A stretch of 64,000 nucleotides of DNA from Sphingomonas sp. S-NIH.Pt15_0812 (GTDB lineage: Bacteria; Pseudomonadota; Alphaproteobacteria; Sphingomonadales; Sphingomonadaceae). Under the pieces are notes generated by a model. It was not told the DNA's origin, did no database searches, and saw only the letters and a program-made list of their open reading frames with translations. The stretch is from the NCBI RefSeq assembly GCF_003951315.1, contig NZ_QLJH01000007.1, forward strand, positions 83,737-147,736. Direction: 5' to 3'. The position numbers and the translations under genes are program-made. Positions 1-9,796 of this stretch are shown piece after piece (position 1 is the first letter of the stretch; every line of letters starts with the position of its first letter).

Positions 1-885
1 TTCGCGGCGGCGGACATGCTCTCGCCACACGATGTAGAGGCCGCTCAGGATGATGATCGGCGCGCCGATCCAGGTCGTCTCCCGCGGGATGGTGCCGAAC
101 AGCCACCAGCCGAGCAGGCTGGCCCAGAGCAGCGACGTATAGTCGAACGGCACCACCAGCGACACCGCGCCCCGCCGCAGCGAACTGGTCATGGCCAGCT
201 GCGCGCCCCCGCCGAACAGTCCGACCATCGCCAGCGTCGCCCAGGTGCGGGCGGGCAGGGCGTGGACCTCGAACGCGAAGACGATCCCCAGCGGCAGCAG
301 CGACAGCACGGAGAACCACCAGACCGTGGTCTGCGCCTTCTCCGTCCGGCCGATCTGGCGCAGCAGGATGAAGACGATCGCGGTCAGGAAGGCGGCGACC
401 AGGCCGTACAGCCCGCCGACCAGCGGAATGGCATGGCCGCCCGGCTGCACCACGATCAGCACGCCCGCAAAGCCCGCCGTCACCGCCGCCCAGCGTTTCC
501 AGCCGGTCGGCTCGCCGAGCACGAGCGCGCCCATCACCGTGGCGAAGATCGGTGCGGTGAAGGCGATCGTCGTCGCCTCCGCCAGGGGCAGCGCGATCAG
601 CGCCGCGAAGGTGAAAGCCATGCTGATCACGCCGACGGTCGCGCGGGTGACGTGCGCGCCCAGCCGCCGGGTGCGGATCGACGCCAGTCCCGGCCCGGCC
701 GCGATCACCGTCGTCACCAGCAGCGCCGCGCCGAACTGGCGGAAGAACAGGATCTCGCCCAGCGCCGCGCCGCCCTGTTGCGCCAGCTTGATGCTGGCAT
801 TCATGCCCGCGAACAGCAGCACCGACAGCAGGCGCAGGCCGATCGCGGGCAACAGGGCGTCGTGATGGGAGGAGGAGGGCGTCAC
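1..885 (-). CDS. EamA/DMT-family inner-membrane permease, C-terminus cut by the window edge
   Basis: The reverse strand reads as a very hydrophobic protein. It starts with VTPSSSHHDALLPAIGLRLL, and later segments such as SLVVPFDYTSLLWASLLGWW and PIIILSGLYIVWREH are typical of the last helices of the 10-TM drug/metabolite transporter (EamA) family. The substrate cannot be told from sequence. The gene runs off the left edge, probably with only a few residues missing. The start is uncertain. GTG at 885 gives a compact N-terminus and leaves about 95 bases to the divergent proS. An in-frame ATG at 957 would add 24 low-complexity residues and leave almost no promoter space. The family call is secure; substrate and start are not. 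Confidence 0.8.
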   Translation of the reverse strand, partial: MTPSSSHHDALLPAIGLRLLSVLLFAGMNASIKLAQQGGAALGEILFFRQFGAALLVTTVIAAGPGLASIRTRRLGAHVTRATVGVISMAFTFAALIALPLAEATTIAFTAPIFATVMGALVLGEPTGWKRWAAVTAGFAGVLIVVQPGGHAIPLVGGLYGLVAAFLTAIVFILLRQIGRTEKAQTTVWWFSVLSLLPLGIVFAFEVHALPARTWATLAMVGLFGGGAQLAMTSSLRRGAVSLVVPFDYTSLLWASLLGWWLFGTIPRETTWIGAPIIILSGLYIVWREHVRRRE

Positions 886-980
886 GCAAGGGGCGGTAGC
901 GGCGGCGCGACCGCTTGGCGACCCCGGCCGGTCCACAGAAGGGGTGACGGGCGGCATCCGCCGCGCTACCAGCCGCGACC

Positions 981-2513
981 ATGAAGCATGCGCTCCCCGT
1001 CACCCGCGAGGCGGATTTCGCCGCCTGGTATCAATCCGTCATCGCCGAGGCCGACCTGGCCGAGGAATCCGGTGTGCGCGGCTGCATGGTCATCCGCCCC
1101 TGGGGCTATGGCATCTGGGAGCGGATCCAGCGCCTGCTCGACGACCGGATCAAGGCGACCGGGCACGAGAACTGCTATTTCCCGCTGTTCATCCCGCTCT
1201 CCTATTTCGAGAAGGAGGCTGAGCATGTCGACGGCTTCGCCAAGGAGATGGCGGTCGTCACGCATCATCGCCTGGTGCCGGACGGCAAGGGCGGGCTGAT
1301 GCCCGATCCGACCGCGAAGCTGGAGGAGCCGCTGGTCGTCCGGCCGACGTCGGAGACGGTGATCGGCACCGCCTTTTCGCGCTGGGTCCAGTCCTGGCGC
1401 GACCTGCCCGTGCTGATCAACCAATGGGCGAATGTCGTCCGTTGGGAGATGCGGACGCGCATGTTCCTGCGCACCGCCGAATTCCTCTGGCAGGAGGGCC
1501 ATACCGCCCATGCCAGCGCCGAGGAGGCGCGCGAGGAAACGTTGAAGATGCTGGAGGTGTATCGCGAATTCGCCGAGACCTGTCTGGCGATGCACGTCGT
1601 CACCGGCGAGAAGCCGGAGAATGAGCGTTTCCCCGGCGCTGTCGCGACCTATTCGATCGAGGCGATGATGCAGGACGGCAAGGCGCTGCAGGCCGGCACC
1701 AGCCATTTCCTCGGCACCAATTTCGCCCAGGCCCAGAATATCCGCTTCCAGAATGCCAGCGGCGAGCTGGAACTGGCGAACACGACCAGCTGGGGCGTGT
1801 CGACGCGGATGATCGGCGGCGTCATCATGGTGCACGGCGACGACGACGGCCTGTGCGTGCCGCCGCGCATCGCGCCGTGGCAGGTGGTGATCGTGCCGAT
1901 GCTGCGCGACCAGCCCGAGGACCAGGGGATCGTCGACTATTGCCGCGACCTGCAGAAGCAACTGGGTGCTCTGTCGACGCTGGGCGAGCCGGTCCGTGCG
2001 TTGCTCGACCTGAAGCCCGCCAAGGCCGCGACCAAGCGATGGAGCTGGGTGAAGAAGGGCGCGCCGATCGTGATCGAGGTCGGCGGCCGCGACGTGGCCG
2101 GCGGCAATGTCTCGGTCATCCGCCGCGACCGTCTGTACCGCGAGGATGGCAAGCTCGACAGCCGGGTGATGCCGCGCGGCGAGCTGGTCGACACGGCGGC
2201 GGCGCTGCTGGCGGAGATCCAGGCGGGGCTGCTCGCCCGCTCGACCGAGGCCCTGCGTGCGCAGATCGTGCCGCTGGACGATTGGGCGGCGGTCGAGGCG
2301 CATTTCGCCGAGGGCGTGAAGAACCCGGGTTGGGTCGATGTCCGCTGGTCGCGTCCGACCGGCGCGGGCCTGGACGCGGTGGTCGAGCGGATCAAGGCGC
2401 TGAAGCTGACGATCCGCAACGCGCCGCTGGGCCAGACCGGTTGCGACGAGGGACCGTGCGTCTTCACCGGCGAACCGGCGGTGGAGCGGGTGCTGATCGG
2501 CCGCGCCTATTGA
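981..2513 (+). CDS. proS: Proline--tRNA ligase, type 3
   Basis: This cytoplasmic class II aminoacyl-tRNA synthetase charges tRNA-Pro with proline. The 510-residue protein has class II motif 1 around GCMVIRPWGYGIWERIQ, motif 2 around NVVRWEMRTRMFLRTAEF, and ATP/proline-site segments such as VRPTSETVIGTAFSRWV. The HIRI-like anticodon-binding domain fold follows (WQVVIVPMLRD), and the protein ends in a Cys-containing zinc-like tail (GCDEGPCVFTGEPA). It resembles the archaeal/eukaryotic-type ProRS (type 3). The bacterial INS editing insertion is absent, as expected for that type. The ATG at 981 fits the conserved start. The gene is divergent from the EamA permease. Confidence 0.93.
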   Translation: MKHALPVTREADFAAWYQSVIAEADLAEESGVRGCMVIRPWGYGIWERIQRLLDDRIKATGHENCYFPLFIPLSYFEKEAEHVDGFAKEMAVVTHHRLVPDGKGGLMPDPTAKLEEPLVVRPTSETVIGTAFSRWVQSWRDLPVLINQWANVVRWEMRTRMFLRTAEFLWQEGHTAHASAEEAREETLKMLEVYREFAETCLAMHVVTGEKPENERFPGAVATYSIEAMMQDGKALQAGTSHFLGTNFAQAQNIRFQNASGELELANTTSWGVSTRMIGGVIMVHGDDDGLCVPPRIAPWQVVIVPMLRDQPEDQGIVDYCRDLQKQLGALSTLGEPVRALLDLKPAKAATKRWSWVKKGAPIVIEVGGRDVAGGNVSVIRRDRLYREDGKLDSRVMPRGELVDTAAALLAEIQAGLLARSTEALRAQIVPLDDWAAVEAHFAEGVKNPGWVDVRWSRPTGAGLDAVVERIKALKLTIRNAPLGQTGCDEGPCVFTGEPAVERVLIGRAY

Positions 2514-2626
2514 TCGGACGGCGCGGCGGCGGCGGCCGTCGCGCCGGTCTGTTTTACCGGCGGCATCGCCCCGGATGACCATGTCGGCTCCTATAATGGA
2601 GCTATTTGGTCAGATGGGATGATAGG

Positions 2627-4084
2627 ATGATCCAGGTTATCGGCAGGGATCGGCAGCGCGCGCTGGAATGGCACGACATGCTGCTGACGACCTGCGGGGT
2701 TGGCTTATGGGACGCGGTCTTCCCCAACGGGCAGGCGCTGCATCCCGACACGATCTGGACCTGGTCGGCCGAATTCCGCAAGATGCTGGGTTTCACGAAC
2801 GAGCGCGATTTTCCCAACGTCGCCGAATCATGGTCCAGCCGGCTCCATCCCGAGGATGCGGAGCGCGTGGGGCAGGTGTTCGCGACTTCGGTCGATACCG
2901 GTGTCCCCTATGACGTGACCTACCGTATCATGGTGCGTGACGGCAGCTATCGCTGGGTGCGCGCGATGGGCGGGGTCATTCGCGACCAGAATGGCCGCTC
3001 GCGCCGCTTTTGTGGATCGTTGATCGACGTCCATGTCGCCAAGTCGCTCGAAGAGCAGCAGCGCGGCGCGGTGGAGCAGATCACCCGCGTCGCCGACGCG
3101 ATGGCAGCCGGCGACCTGACGCTGATGCTGAACGAGGATTTCCCCGATGGCCTGTCCGCGCTGAAGGACAGTCTGAACGGCGCGATCACCAATATGCGGT
3201 CGATGATCGGCGCGGTGTCGGAGAGCGCCCGGCTGATCAGCAGCGGCTCGACCGAGATCGCCCAGGCGTCGGAGGATCTGGCGCGGCGTACCGAAACCAA
3301 TGCCGCCTCGCTGGAGCAGACCGCCGCGTCGGCCCGTACCATGGACGAGCGGCTGCATGCCTCGGTCCATTCGGCGAACCGGACGGTGGAGCGGGCGGAC
3401 GAGACGATCGCCACGGTCATGGGCGGTCGCGCCGTGGCGGACGAGGCAGTGCAGGCCATGGGTCGCGTGTCGGACAGCGCCAAGGGCATCGATTCGGTGA
3501 TCGAAGGGCTCGACAAGATCGCCTTCCAGACTCGCGTCCTCGCGATGAACGCGGCGGTCGAGGCGGGCCGGGCGGGCGATGCCGGACGCGGCTTCGCGGT
3601 GGTCGCCGACCTGGTGTCCGCGCTGGCGATGCGCGCCGAGGAAGAGGCGAAGCGCGCGCGCGACCAGCTGACCCTGACCCAGACCGATATCGCCACGGCG
3701 GTGGGCGCGGTGACCAAGGTGGACGGCGCGCTGGTCGACATCACCGACGATGTGCAGCAGGTGCACCAGTTGCTGGCGACGATGGCGACCGACAACCAGG
3801 CGCAATCGGCCGCGATCACCCAGGTTTCCGCCGCGATCGCCGCGATGGACCGCTCCACCCAGCAGAATGCGGCGATGGTCGAGCAGACCTCCGCCGCCGC
3901 GCGCAGCCTGGCCTCCGAAGTCGGCAAGCTGTCCGAACAGGCCAGCCGCTTCCGCACCAGCGGCCAGTCGGCGGGGATGGATGGGTTGATGACCCGCGTC
4001 CTGCCTTCGTCCGGCATCAAGCCGCTGCCGGCGGCAGTGCTGCCCGCGATGGTCCGGCCGGCGGAGGAATGGAGCGAGTTCTGA
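2627..4084 (+). CDS. Cytoplasmic PAS-containing methyl-accepting chemotaxis protein
   Basis: This is a soluble chemoreceptor-like protein of 485 residues with no membrane segment. The N-terminal 120 residues form a PAS_3-type sensor ([30 protein letters not shown]). A short HAMP-like linker ([21 protein letters not shown]) and the MCP signalling coiled coil follow. The hairpin tip is recognisable ([21 protein letters not shown], cut at both ends), but it departs from the usual tip at the positions of Tsr Glu402 and Arg404, reading [12 protein letters not shown] where VVA-x-EVR-x-LA-x-R is normal. No cheA or cheW gene is nearby. The ATG at 2627 is chosen. A TTG at 2606 has a better-spaced GGAG, and TATAAT lies at 2592-2597, so the start is open. 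Confidence 0.88.
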   Translation: MIQVIGRDRQRALEWHDMLLTTCGVGLWDAVFPNGQALHPDTIWTWSAEFRKMLGFTNERDFPNVAESWSSRLHPEDAERVGQVFATSVDTGVPYDVTYRIMVRDGSYRWVRAMGGVIRDQNGRSRRFCGSLIDVHVAKSLEEQQRGAVEQITRVADAMAAGDLTLMLNEDFPDGLSALKDSLNGAITNMRSMIGAVSESARLISSGSTEIAQASEDLARRTETNAASLEQTAASARTMDERLHASVHSANRTVERADETIATVMGGRAVADEAVQAMGRVSDSAKGIDSVIEGLDKIAFQTRVLAMNAAVEAGRAGDAGRGFAVVADLVSALAMRAEEEAKRARDQLTLTQTDIATAVGAVTKVDGALVDITDDVQQVHQLLATMATDNQAQSAAITQVSAAIAAMDRSTQQNAAMVEQTSAAARSLASEVGKLSEQASRFRTSGQSAGMDGLMTRVLPSSGIKPLPAAVLPAMVRPAEEWSEF

Positions 4085-4156
4085 CCGGACGGCGGCCACT
4101 GGCCTCGATCGCGCCGCCGGCCTAGGCTGGCGGTCCGAACCCGAGCCGGAGCCGTC

Positions 4157-5248
4157 ATGTCCCTTGCGCCCAGGCACCCGCCGCATCGCCACCACCGTCC
4201 CGCGCCCCTGCCGGGGCGGCTGGCGGCGCGGGCGGCGGCGCAGGTCGCGCGGCCGCGCTTTTACCGCCCCGGCAAGCTGGGACCGGCGGCGACATTGGCC
4301 ATCCGGGCGGCGGCGGTGCTGGTGCTGATCGGCATCGCGCTGGGCGGTCACTGGCTGGACCGGGACGGCCTGCGCGATAATAGCGGCGGCCCGATCGGCT
4401 TTCTCGACATCGTCTATTTCACGGTCATCACCGTCACCACGGTCGGCTATGGCGATATCGTGCCGGTATCGGCATCGGCGCGGATGTTCGATACCTTCGT
4501 CGTCACGCCGATCCGTATCTTCGTGTTCCTCATTTTCCTCGGCAGCGCGTACAGCTTCATGCTGCGGCAAGGCTGGGAAAGGTGGCGCATGGGTCTGATC
4601 CGACGCGAGTTGAAGGGGCATGTGCTGGTCTGCGGCTATGGCCGGTCGGGCAGCGCGGCGGTGGCGGAACTGCTGGAGCGGGGCCATGCGCCCGACGGCA
4701 TCGTCGTGATCGACGAACGCGCCGACCGCCTGCGCCAGGCCGAGGAGCTCGGCATCGCCACGGTGGAGGGGGACGCCACGCACAACCACGTTCTGTCGAT
4801 CGCGCGGGTGGAGACGGCGCAGTCGGTGATCGTGACGCCGGGCCGCGACGATACGGCGGTGCTGATCGTGCTCAGCGTCCGTCGCCTGTCGCCCCATGCC
4901 GGCGTGGCGGTGGCGATCGGCGAGATCGAGAATGAGGATCTGGCGCGCGACGCCGGCGCGTCCATCATCGTCAATCCGGTCAGCTTCGGCGGGCAGTTGC
5001 TGGCGCAATGCACCAATGGCCCGCACGTCGCCGACTATGTCGCCGACCTGGTGACGCGCGGCGGATCGGTCGAGCTGCGCGAGCGGCCGGTGCGCCCCGA
5101 CGAACTGGGCCGCGGCGTGCGCGACCTGGTCGGCACGCAGGTGGTGCGCCTCTATCGCGGCGACCGCGCCTTCGGCATCTGGGACCGGGAGGCGGAGGCA
5201 ATCCAGCCCGGCGACGTGGTGATCGAGCTGATCCAGCGCGCAACCTGA
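4157..5248 (+). CDS. Voltage-independent potassium channel with RCK/TrkA-N domain
   Basis: This is an inner-membrane K+ channel subunit of 363 residues. After an Arg/His-rich N-terminus come a TM helix (about 45-63), the pore helix with selectivity filter TVGYGD at 95-100, and an inner helix (about 115-135). The cytoplasmic RCK domain opens with the Rossmann motif VLVCGYGRSG (156-165) and is followed by a TrkA-C-like lobe that ends in QPGDVVIELIQ. It resembles two-TM MthK/Kch-type channels gated by a ligand on the RCK ring. The stop lies 38 bases before rnr, and the two probably share a transcript. Confidence 0.93.
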   Translation: MSLAPRHPPHRHHRPAPLPGRLAARAAAQVARPRFYRPGKLGPAATLAIRAAAVLVLIGIALGGHWLDRDGLRDNSGGPIGFLDIVYFTVITVTTVGYGDIVPVSASARMFDTFVVTPIRIFVFLIFLGSAYSFMLRQGWERWRMGLIRRELKGHVLVCGYGRSGSAAVAELLERGHAPDGIVVIDERADRLRQAEELGIATVEGDATHNHVLSIARVETAQSVIVTPGRDDTAVLIVLSVRRLSPHAGVAVAIGEIENEDLARDAGASIIVNPVSFGGQLLAQCTNGPHVADYVADLVTRGGSVELRERPVRPDELGRGVRDLVGTQVVRLYRGDRAFGIWDREAEAIQPGDVVIELIQRAT

Positions 5249-5286
5249 CCTTGGCGGATGACGCGGCGGCTCCGCATCCCTATCTG

Positions 5287-7539
5287 ATGGGGATGCGAAA
5301 GCCTTCCCCCGGCCTGCCCGATGCGCAGCAGGTACTCGATTTCATCCAGTCCGCCGACATGCCCGTGGGCAAGCGCGAGATCGCCCGCGCCTTCGGCCTG
5401 ACCGCCCAGCAGAAGATCGGGCTGAAGGCGCTGCTCAAGGACATGGCCGATGAGGGGCTGATCGACGGGGCGGGCGGCCGTGCCTTCCACCGCATGGGCG
5501 GGGTGCCCAAGGTGACGGTGCTGCGCATCGCCGATGTCGATGACGGCGGCAATGTCTGGGCGGTGCCGGACCAGTGGGAGGCGGAGACGCCGGCCCCCCG
5601 CCTGCGGGTGCGCGAGCGCAAGCGCGGGGCGCTGGGCATCGGCCAGCGTATCCTGGCCCGCACCGAGGAGGCAGGCTCGGGCTGGATCGCGCATCCGATG
5701 AAGGTGCTGGCGCGATCGTCCGAACAGGTGCTGGGCGTGCTGCGCGGCGAGGGCGACCGGCTGTGGCTGACCGGCGTGGAGAAGAAGGACCGGCGCGAAT
5801 ATCCCGTGTCCGACGCGGGCGGCGCACAGGCGGGCGACTTGGTGATGTGCGAGCTCGCCGGCCGGCCGCCGCGCATCACCGTGCGCGTGGTCGAGCGATT
5901 GGGCGATCCCTTCGCGCCGCGCAGCTTCTCGCTGATCGCGATCCACAAGCTCGGCATCCCCGACGTCTTCTCCGACGCGGTGCTGGACGATGCGACGCGC
6001 TCGGCGGCGCGGCCGCTGGGCGAGGGGCGCGAGGATCTGCGCCACCTGCCGATCGTCGCGATCGATCCCGCCGATGCGCGCGACCATGACGACGCGGTCT
6101 GGGCGGCGCCCGACGACGATCCGGCCAATGCGGGCGGGTGGAAGGCGATCGTCGCGATCGCCGATGTCAGCTATTATGTCCGTCCGGCCAGTCCGCTCGA
6201 CGTGGAGGCGCGCAAGCGGGGCAATTCGGTCTATTTCCCCGACCGGGTCGTGCCGATGCTGCCCGAGATCCTGTCGGCGGACGTGTGTTCGCTGAAGGAG
6301 GGCGAGGATCGTGCGGCGCTCGCCTGTCACTTGCAGGTGACGAAGAGCGGGGCGCTGAAAGGCTGGCGCTTCACCCGCGCGCTGGTCCGGATCGCGGCGA
6401 ACATGGCCTATGAGGAGGCGCAGGCCGCGATCGACGGCACCGGCACCGCCGATTGGGACATCGGCTTGGTCGATACAGCGCTTCGGCCGCTCTGGGACTG
6501 CTGGCGGGCGCTGGCCAAGGCGCGGGATGCGCGCGAGCCGCTCGACCTCGACCTGCCCGAACGACGGGTGGTGCTGGACGAGAAGGGGCGCATCCTCTCG
6601 GTCGCGCCGCGTGCGCGGCTGGATGCGCACCGGCTGATCGAGGATTACATGATCGCCGCCAACGTCGCCGCCGCCAAGGCGCTGGAGGCGAAGAAGGCCC
6701 CGGTCATGTACCGTGTCCACGAAGCGCCCGCGCGCGAGAAGCTTTCCGCATTGAAGGATTATCTGGAGACTTATGGCGTCGCCTTCGCACTGGGCCAGGT
6801 GATCCGGCCGGCGACGTTCAACCATGTCCTCGATCGGATCGGCGCGGCGGTTTTCCGCCCGCAGGTGATGGAGCAGGTGCTGCGCACCCAGACCCAGGCC
6901 TATTATGCGCCCGCCAATCACGGCCATTTCGGCCTGTCGCTGGGCAGCTACGCGCATTTCACCTCCCCGATCCGCCGCTATGCCGATCTGGTCGTCCACC
7001 GGGCGTTGGTCGGCGCCTATGGGCTGGGCGAGGGCGGATTGCTGCCCGAGGCGGCGGACATGGAACGGATCGGCGAGGGGATCAGCCAGCTCGAACGCCG
7101 GGCGATGGAGGCGGAGCGCGACACGATCGACCGCTATGTCGCCGCCTACCTCTCCGAGCATGTCGGCGAGGAGGTCGATGCGCGGATCACCGGCGTGCAG
7201 GCCTTCGGCTTCTTCGCGACGGTGGAGGGCGTCGGCGGCGACGGGTTGATGCCGGTGCGCGAACTCGGCGCCGAGTATTTCCATTATGACGAAGCCGGCC
7301 GGCGGCTGATCGGCGAGAGCAGCGGCGATGTCTATGCTCTGGGGCAAAGGCTGCGGCTTACGCTGGCGGATGCCAATCCGGTGTCGGGCGCGTTGCGCTT
7401 CGACCTGCCGGGCGGGGGCGGGGGTGGTTATGCGGCGTCGCTCGGGCGGAATGACCGGGGCGGCAAGGCCAAGGCGCCGCGCGTGCTCAAGCGGCGGGGG
7501 CGGCCGGGCAATATCCGGCACCAGGGACGCAAGCGCTAG
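5287..7539 (+). CDS. rnr: Ribonuclease R
   Basis: This is a 3'-to-5' exoribonuclease that degrades structured RNA, here 750 residues. It has an N-terminal winged-helix region (GKREIARAFGLTAQQKIGLK), two cold-shock-type OB folds, and an RNB catalytic domain with the Mg-binding Asp cluster DPADARDHDD near residue 260. The RNB domain continues with SYAHFTSPIRRYADLVVHR. A C-terminal S1 domain (VDARITGVQAFGFFATVEG) and a basic low-complexity tail rich in Lys, Arg and Gly close the protein. The ATG at 5287 begins the recognisable homology. A second ATG lies at 5293, and neither has a clear Shine-Dalgarno sequence, which suggests coupling to the channel gene upstream. Confidence 0.95.
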   Translation: MGMRKPSPGLPDAQQVLDFIQSADMPVGKREIARAFGLTAQQKIGLKALLKDMADEGLIDGAGGRAFHRMGGVPKVTVLRIADVDDGGNVWAVPDQWEAETPAPRLRVRERKRGALGIGQRILARTEEAGSGWIAHPMKVLARSSEQVLGVLRGEGDRLWLTGVEKKDRREYPVSDAGGAQAGDLVMCELAGRPPRITVRVVERLGDPFAPRSFSLIAIHKLGIPDVFSDAVLDDATRSAARPLGEGREDLRHLPIVAIDPADARDHDDAVWAAPDDDPANAGGWKAIVAIADVSYYVRPASPLDVEARKRGNSVYFPDRVVPMLPEILSADVCSLKEGEDRAALACHLQVTKSGALKGWRFTRALVRIAANMAYEEAQAAIDGTGTADWDIGLVDTALRPLWDCWRALAKARDAREPLDLDLPERRVVLDEKGRILSVAPRARLDAHRLIEDYMIAANVAAAKALEAKKAPVMYRVHEAPAREKLSALKDYLETYGVAFALGQVIRPATFNHVLDRIGAAVFRPQVMEQVLRTQTQAYYAPANHGHFGLSLGSYAHFTSPIRRYADLVVHRALVGAYGLGEGGLLPEAADMERIGEGISQLERRAMEAERDTIDRYVAAYLSEHVGEEVDARITGVQAFGFFATVEGVGGDGLMPVRELGAEYFHYDEAGRRLIGESSGDVYALGQRLRLTLADANPVSGALRFDLPGGGGGGYAASLGRNDRGGKAKAPRVLKRRGRPGNIRHQGRKR

Positions 7540-7822
7540 TGGCGCGCCGAGCCTGATGTAGCACGCGTCTGGAGCATCATCCGGCTGCGGCAGATAGGCC
7601 GGCGTGCCGCGCGATTTTCCCAAACCTCGGGCGAACAGGCCGGACAGGCCTGGGCTGCTGCGCATGCAGAAGCCTGGAGCCAGGCAAAGCAACGCCTTTT
7701 GGGTGTCCGTAACCCCGGGGCTCCTGCGTCTGCGGGGGCATGGTGGCGATTTCTGCGACGGTCCCGCATACCACTGGGAGGATTTTCTCCGCGTCCTCGT
7801 CCGAGCGATGGTCCCTACGCCG
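7540..7822. other. Non-coding convergent spacer with several short inverted repeats
   Basis: This 283-base stretch between rnr and the convergent ABC gene has no open frame with recognisable protein features. It contains clustered hairpin sequences. One, at about 7656-7677, has arms GGCT-G-CTGC and GCAG-A-AGCC; a small CCTG/CAGG stem follows at once. No U-tract terminator stands out. A small RNA is possible but I could match none of the standard families (4.5S, RNase P, tmRNA). Confidence 0.3.
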
Positions 7823-9640
7823 TCAGGCGTCGTGGAATTGCAGGCTGGCGAGACGGGCGTAGAGACCGCTTTGCGCGATCAGCTCGCCATGTGTGCCCTG
7901 TTCGACGATGCGGCCTTCGTCCATCACGATGATCCGCCCCGCCGCGCGGACCGTCGCGAGCCGGTGCGCGATGACCAGGGTGGTCCGCTCCGTCATCAGT
8001 CGCTCCAGCGCCTGCTGCACGAGCCGTTCGCTCTCCGCGTCGAGCGCGCTGGTCGCCTCGTCGAGCAGCAGGATCGGCGAGTCGCGGAGCAGGGCGCGGG
8101 CGATGGTGATCCGCTGGCGCTGCCCGCCCGACAGGCGCGCGCCGCCCTCGCCCAGATAGGTGTCGAGACCGTCCGGCAGGCGGCGCAGGAACTCGGCGGC
8201 GTTGGCGGCCTCGGCGGCGGCCCAGAGCGCGTCGTCGTCCGCGTCCCAGCGGCCATAGCGGAGATTGTCGCGGGCCGAGGCGGCGAAGATCACCGTCTCC
8301 TGCGGCACCATGGCGATGCGCGCGCGCAGCTCCGCCGGATCGGCCTCGGTCAGCGGCACGTCGTCGACCAGCACTCGGCCGGCTAGCGGGTCGTAGAAGC
8401 GCTCGGCGAGCTGGAACAGCGTCGACTTGCCCGCGCCGGAGGGGCCGACCACGGCCACCGTCTCGCCCGGTCGTACGTCGAGCGTGAAGTCGTGCAGCGC
8501 CGCCATGTCGGGCCGGGTGGGGTAGCGGAACTCGACGCCCTCGAACCGCAGGCCTCCACGTGCGGGCACGGGCAGCGCGACCGGCCGGGCGGGCGCGGCG
8601 ATCGCCGGCACCTCGCGCAGCAGTTCGGACAGGCGGCTGGCCGCGCCCGCGCCGCGCAGCAGGTCGCCGTAAACCTCGGTCAGCGCGCCGAACGCCCCGG
8701 CGACGATGCCGCCGGTCAGCACGAAGGCAGCGATCGATCCGCCCGACAGGCGTCCGGCGGCGACGTCGACCGCCCCCTCCCACAGCACCAGCGTGATCGA
8801 TCCGAAGACCAGCGCGATGACGATCGCGGTCATGCCGGCGCGCAGCGCGTTGCGCCGGCGCGCGGCGTCGAACGTCGCCTCCACCGCCGTGCCGAAGCGG
8901 CCGGCCTCGCGCCCCTCCTGCCCGAAGGCTTGGACGATTCGCATCGCGCCCAGCACCTCGGTGGTCAGCGTGCCGACCTCCGCCACCCGGTCCTGCGAGG
9001 TGCGCGAATGATTGCGGACGCGGCGGCCGAGCAGAGTCATCGGCAGCACGATCAGCGGGATGCCGATCAACAGCAGCCCGGCTAGCTTGGGCGAGATGAC
9101 GAACAGATAGATCATCCCGCCGACGCCGGTGAAGGCGTTGCGCAACGCGATCGACACGGTGCCGCCGACGATCATCTCGATCAGCGCGGTGTCCGAGGTG
9201 AGGCGCGAGGCGATCTCGGACGGCCGGTTCTCCTCGAAGAAGCGCGGCGACAGGCGCAACAGGTTGCGCTGCACCTCCAGCCGGATATCGGCCACCACCC
9301 GCTCGCCCATCCACGACACGAAATAGAAGCGGATCGCGGTGGCGACCGCCAGCACCGCGACGATCATCAGCAGATAATGGAAGGAAGAGGCGAGGGAGGC
9401 CGTCTCGCTGGTCGTGTTGCCGAAGCCGCGATCGATCACCCGCTTGAAGCCATAGGGTATTCCGACCGTCGCCGCCGAGGTGGTGACCAGCGCCGCGCCG
9501 GCGATGGCGATGCGGCCGGGATAGCGGCGGGCATGGTGCCAGACCATCGACAGGTCACCCAGCCGGCGACGCTCGGGGCCTTTCGCCGCATCCTCCCGCT
9601 GGTCGGGGGAGCCGATGGGCGGGCGGGGAGTTCTAGCCAT
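7823..9640 (-). CDS. ABC exporter, fused TMD-NBD (MsbA/multidrug type)
   Basis: This is a half-transporter of 605 residues that should work as a homodimer in the inner membrane. The N-terminal six-helix ABC_membrane domain spans about 35-330. The nucleotide-binding domain has Walker A GPSGAGKST at 399-407, the Q-loop in AMVPQETVIF, signature LSGGQRQR at 503-510, Walker B ILLLDEATSALD at 523-534 and the H-loop in VIAHRL. It resembles alphaproteobacterial ABCB-like exporters of lipids or drugs; the substrate is unknown. The gene converges on rnr and is divergent from the PHA depolymerase gene. The ATG at 9640 is the first start, and the N-terminal 30 residues are polar and charged. Confidence 0.92.
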   Translation of the reverse strand: MARTPRPPIGSPDQREDAAKGPERRRLGDLSMVWHHARRYPGRIAIAGAALVTTSAATVGIPYGFKRVIDRGFGNTTSETASLASSFHYLLMIVAVLAVATAIRFYFVSWMGERVVADIRLEVQRNLLRLSPRFFEENRPSEIASRLTSDTALIEMIVGGTVSIALRNAFTGVGGMIYLFVISPKLAGLLLIGIPLIVLPMTLLGRRVRNHSRTSQDRVAEVGTLTTEVLGAMRIVQAFGQEGREAGRFGTAVEATFDAARRRNALRAGMTAIVIALVFGSITLVLWEGAVDVAAGRLSGGSIAAFVLTGGIVAGAFGALTEVYGDLLRGAGAASRLSELLREVPAIAAPARPVALPVPARGGLRFEGVEFRYPTRPDMAALHDFTLDVRPGETVAVVGPSGAGKSTLFQLAERFYDPLAGRVLVDDVPLTEADPAELRARIAMVPQETVIFAASARDNLRYGRWDADDDALWAAAEAANAAEFLRRLPDGLDTYLGEGGARLSGGQRQRITIARALLRDSPILLLDEATSALDAESERLVQQALERLMTERTTLVIAHRLATVRAAGRIIVMDEGRIVEQGTHGELIAQSGLYARLASLQFHDA

Positions 9641-9796
9641 GATCCCCGCCTAGCAGTGGCTATCCGGCCGCTCAACGGGCAGGAAACGTCTATACGACCT
9701 GTGCGGCACCGCATGATCACCGCGCCGCCGGCCGCATTGCCAATCGGTCAGATTGCGTTACGGCTTTGGCAACCCAAATGGGGGTAAGGATACCCG

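Noticed and set aside
16..984. Plus-strand frame covering the left edge
   Set aside because: The minus strand encodes a membrane permease with typical helices. The plus frame is Arg/Gln-rich noise.
2592..2597. TATAAT before the chemoreceptor as a promoter
   Set aside because: No -35 box lies at 16-18 bases. It is noted only as a possibility in the gene entry.
2828..5026. Long open minus-strand frame opposite the chemoreceptor and K+ channel
   Set aside because: The plus-strand proteins have clear domain motifs; the opposite frame is His/Arg/Asp-rich with no homology pattern. It is a mirror of GC-rich codons.
5152..7692. 846-codon minus-strand frame opposite rnr
   Set aside because: It is open only because of third-position GC bias in rnr; no motif, no ribosome site.
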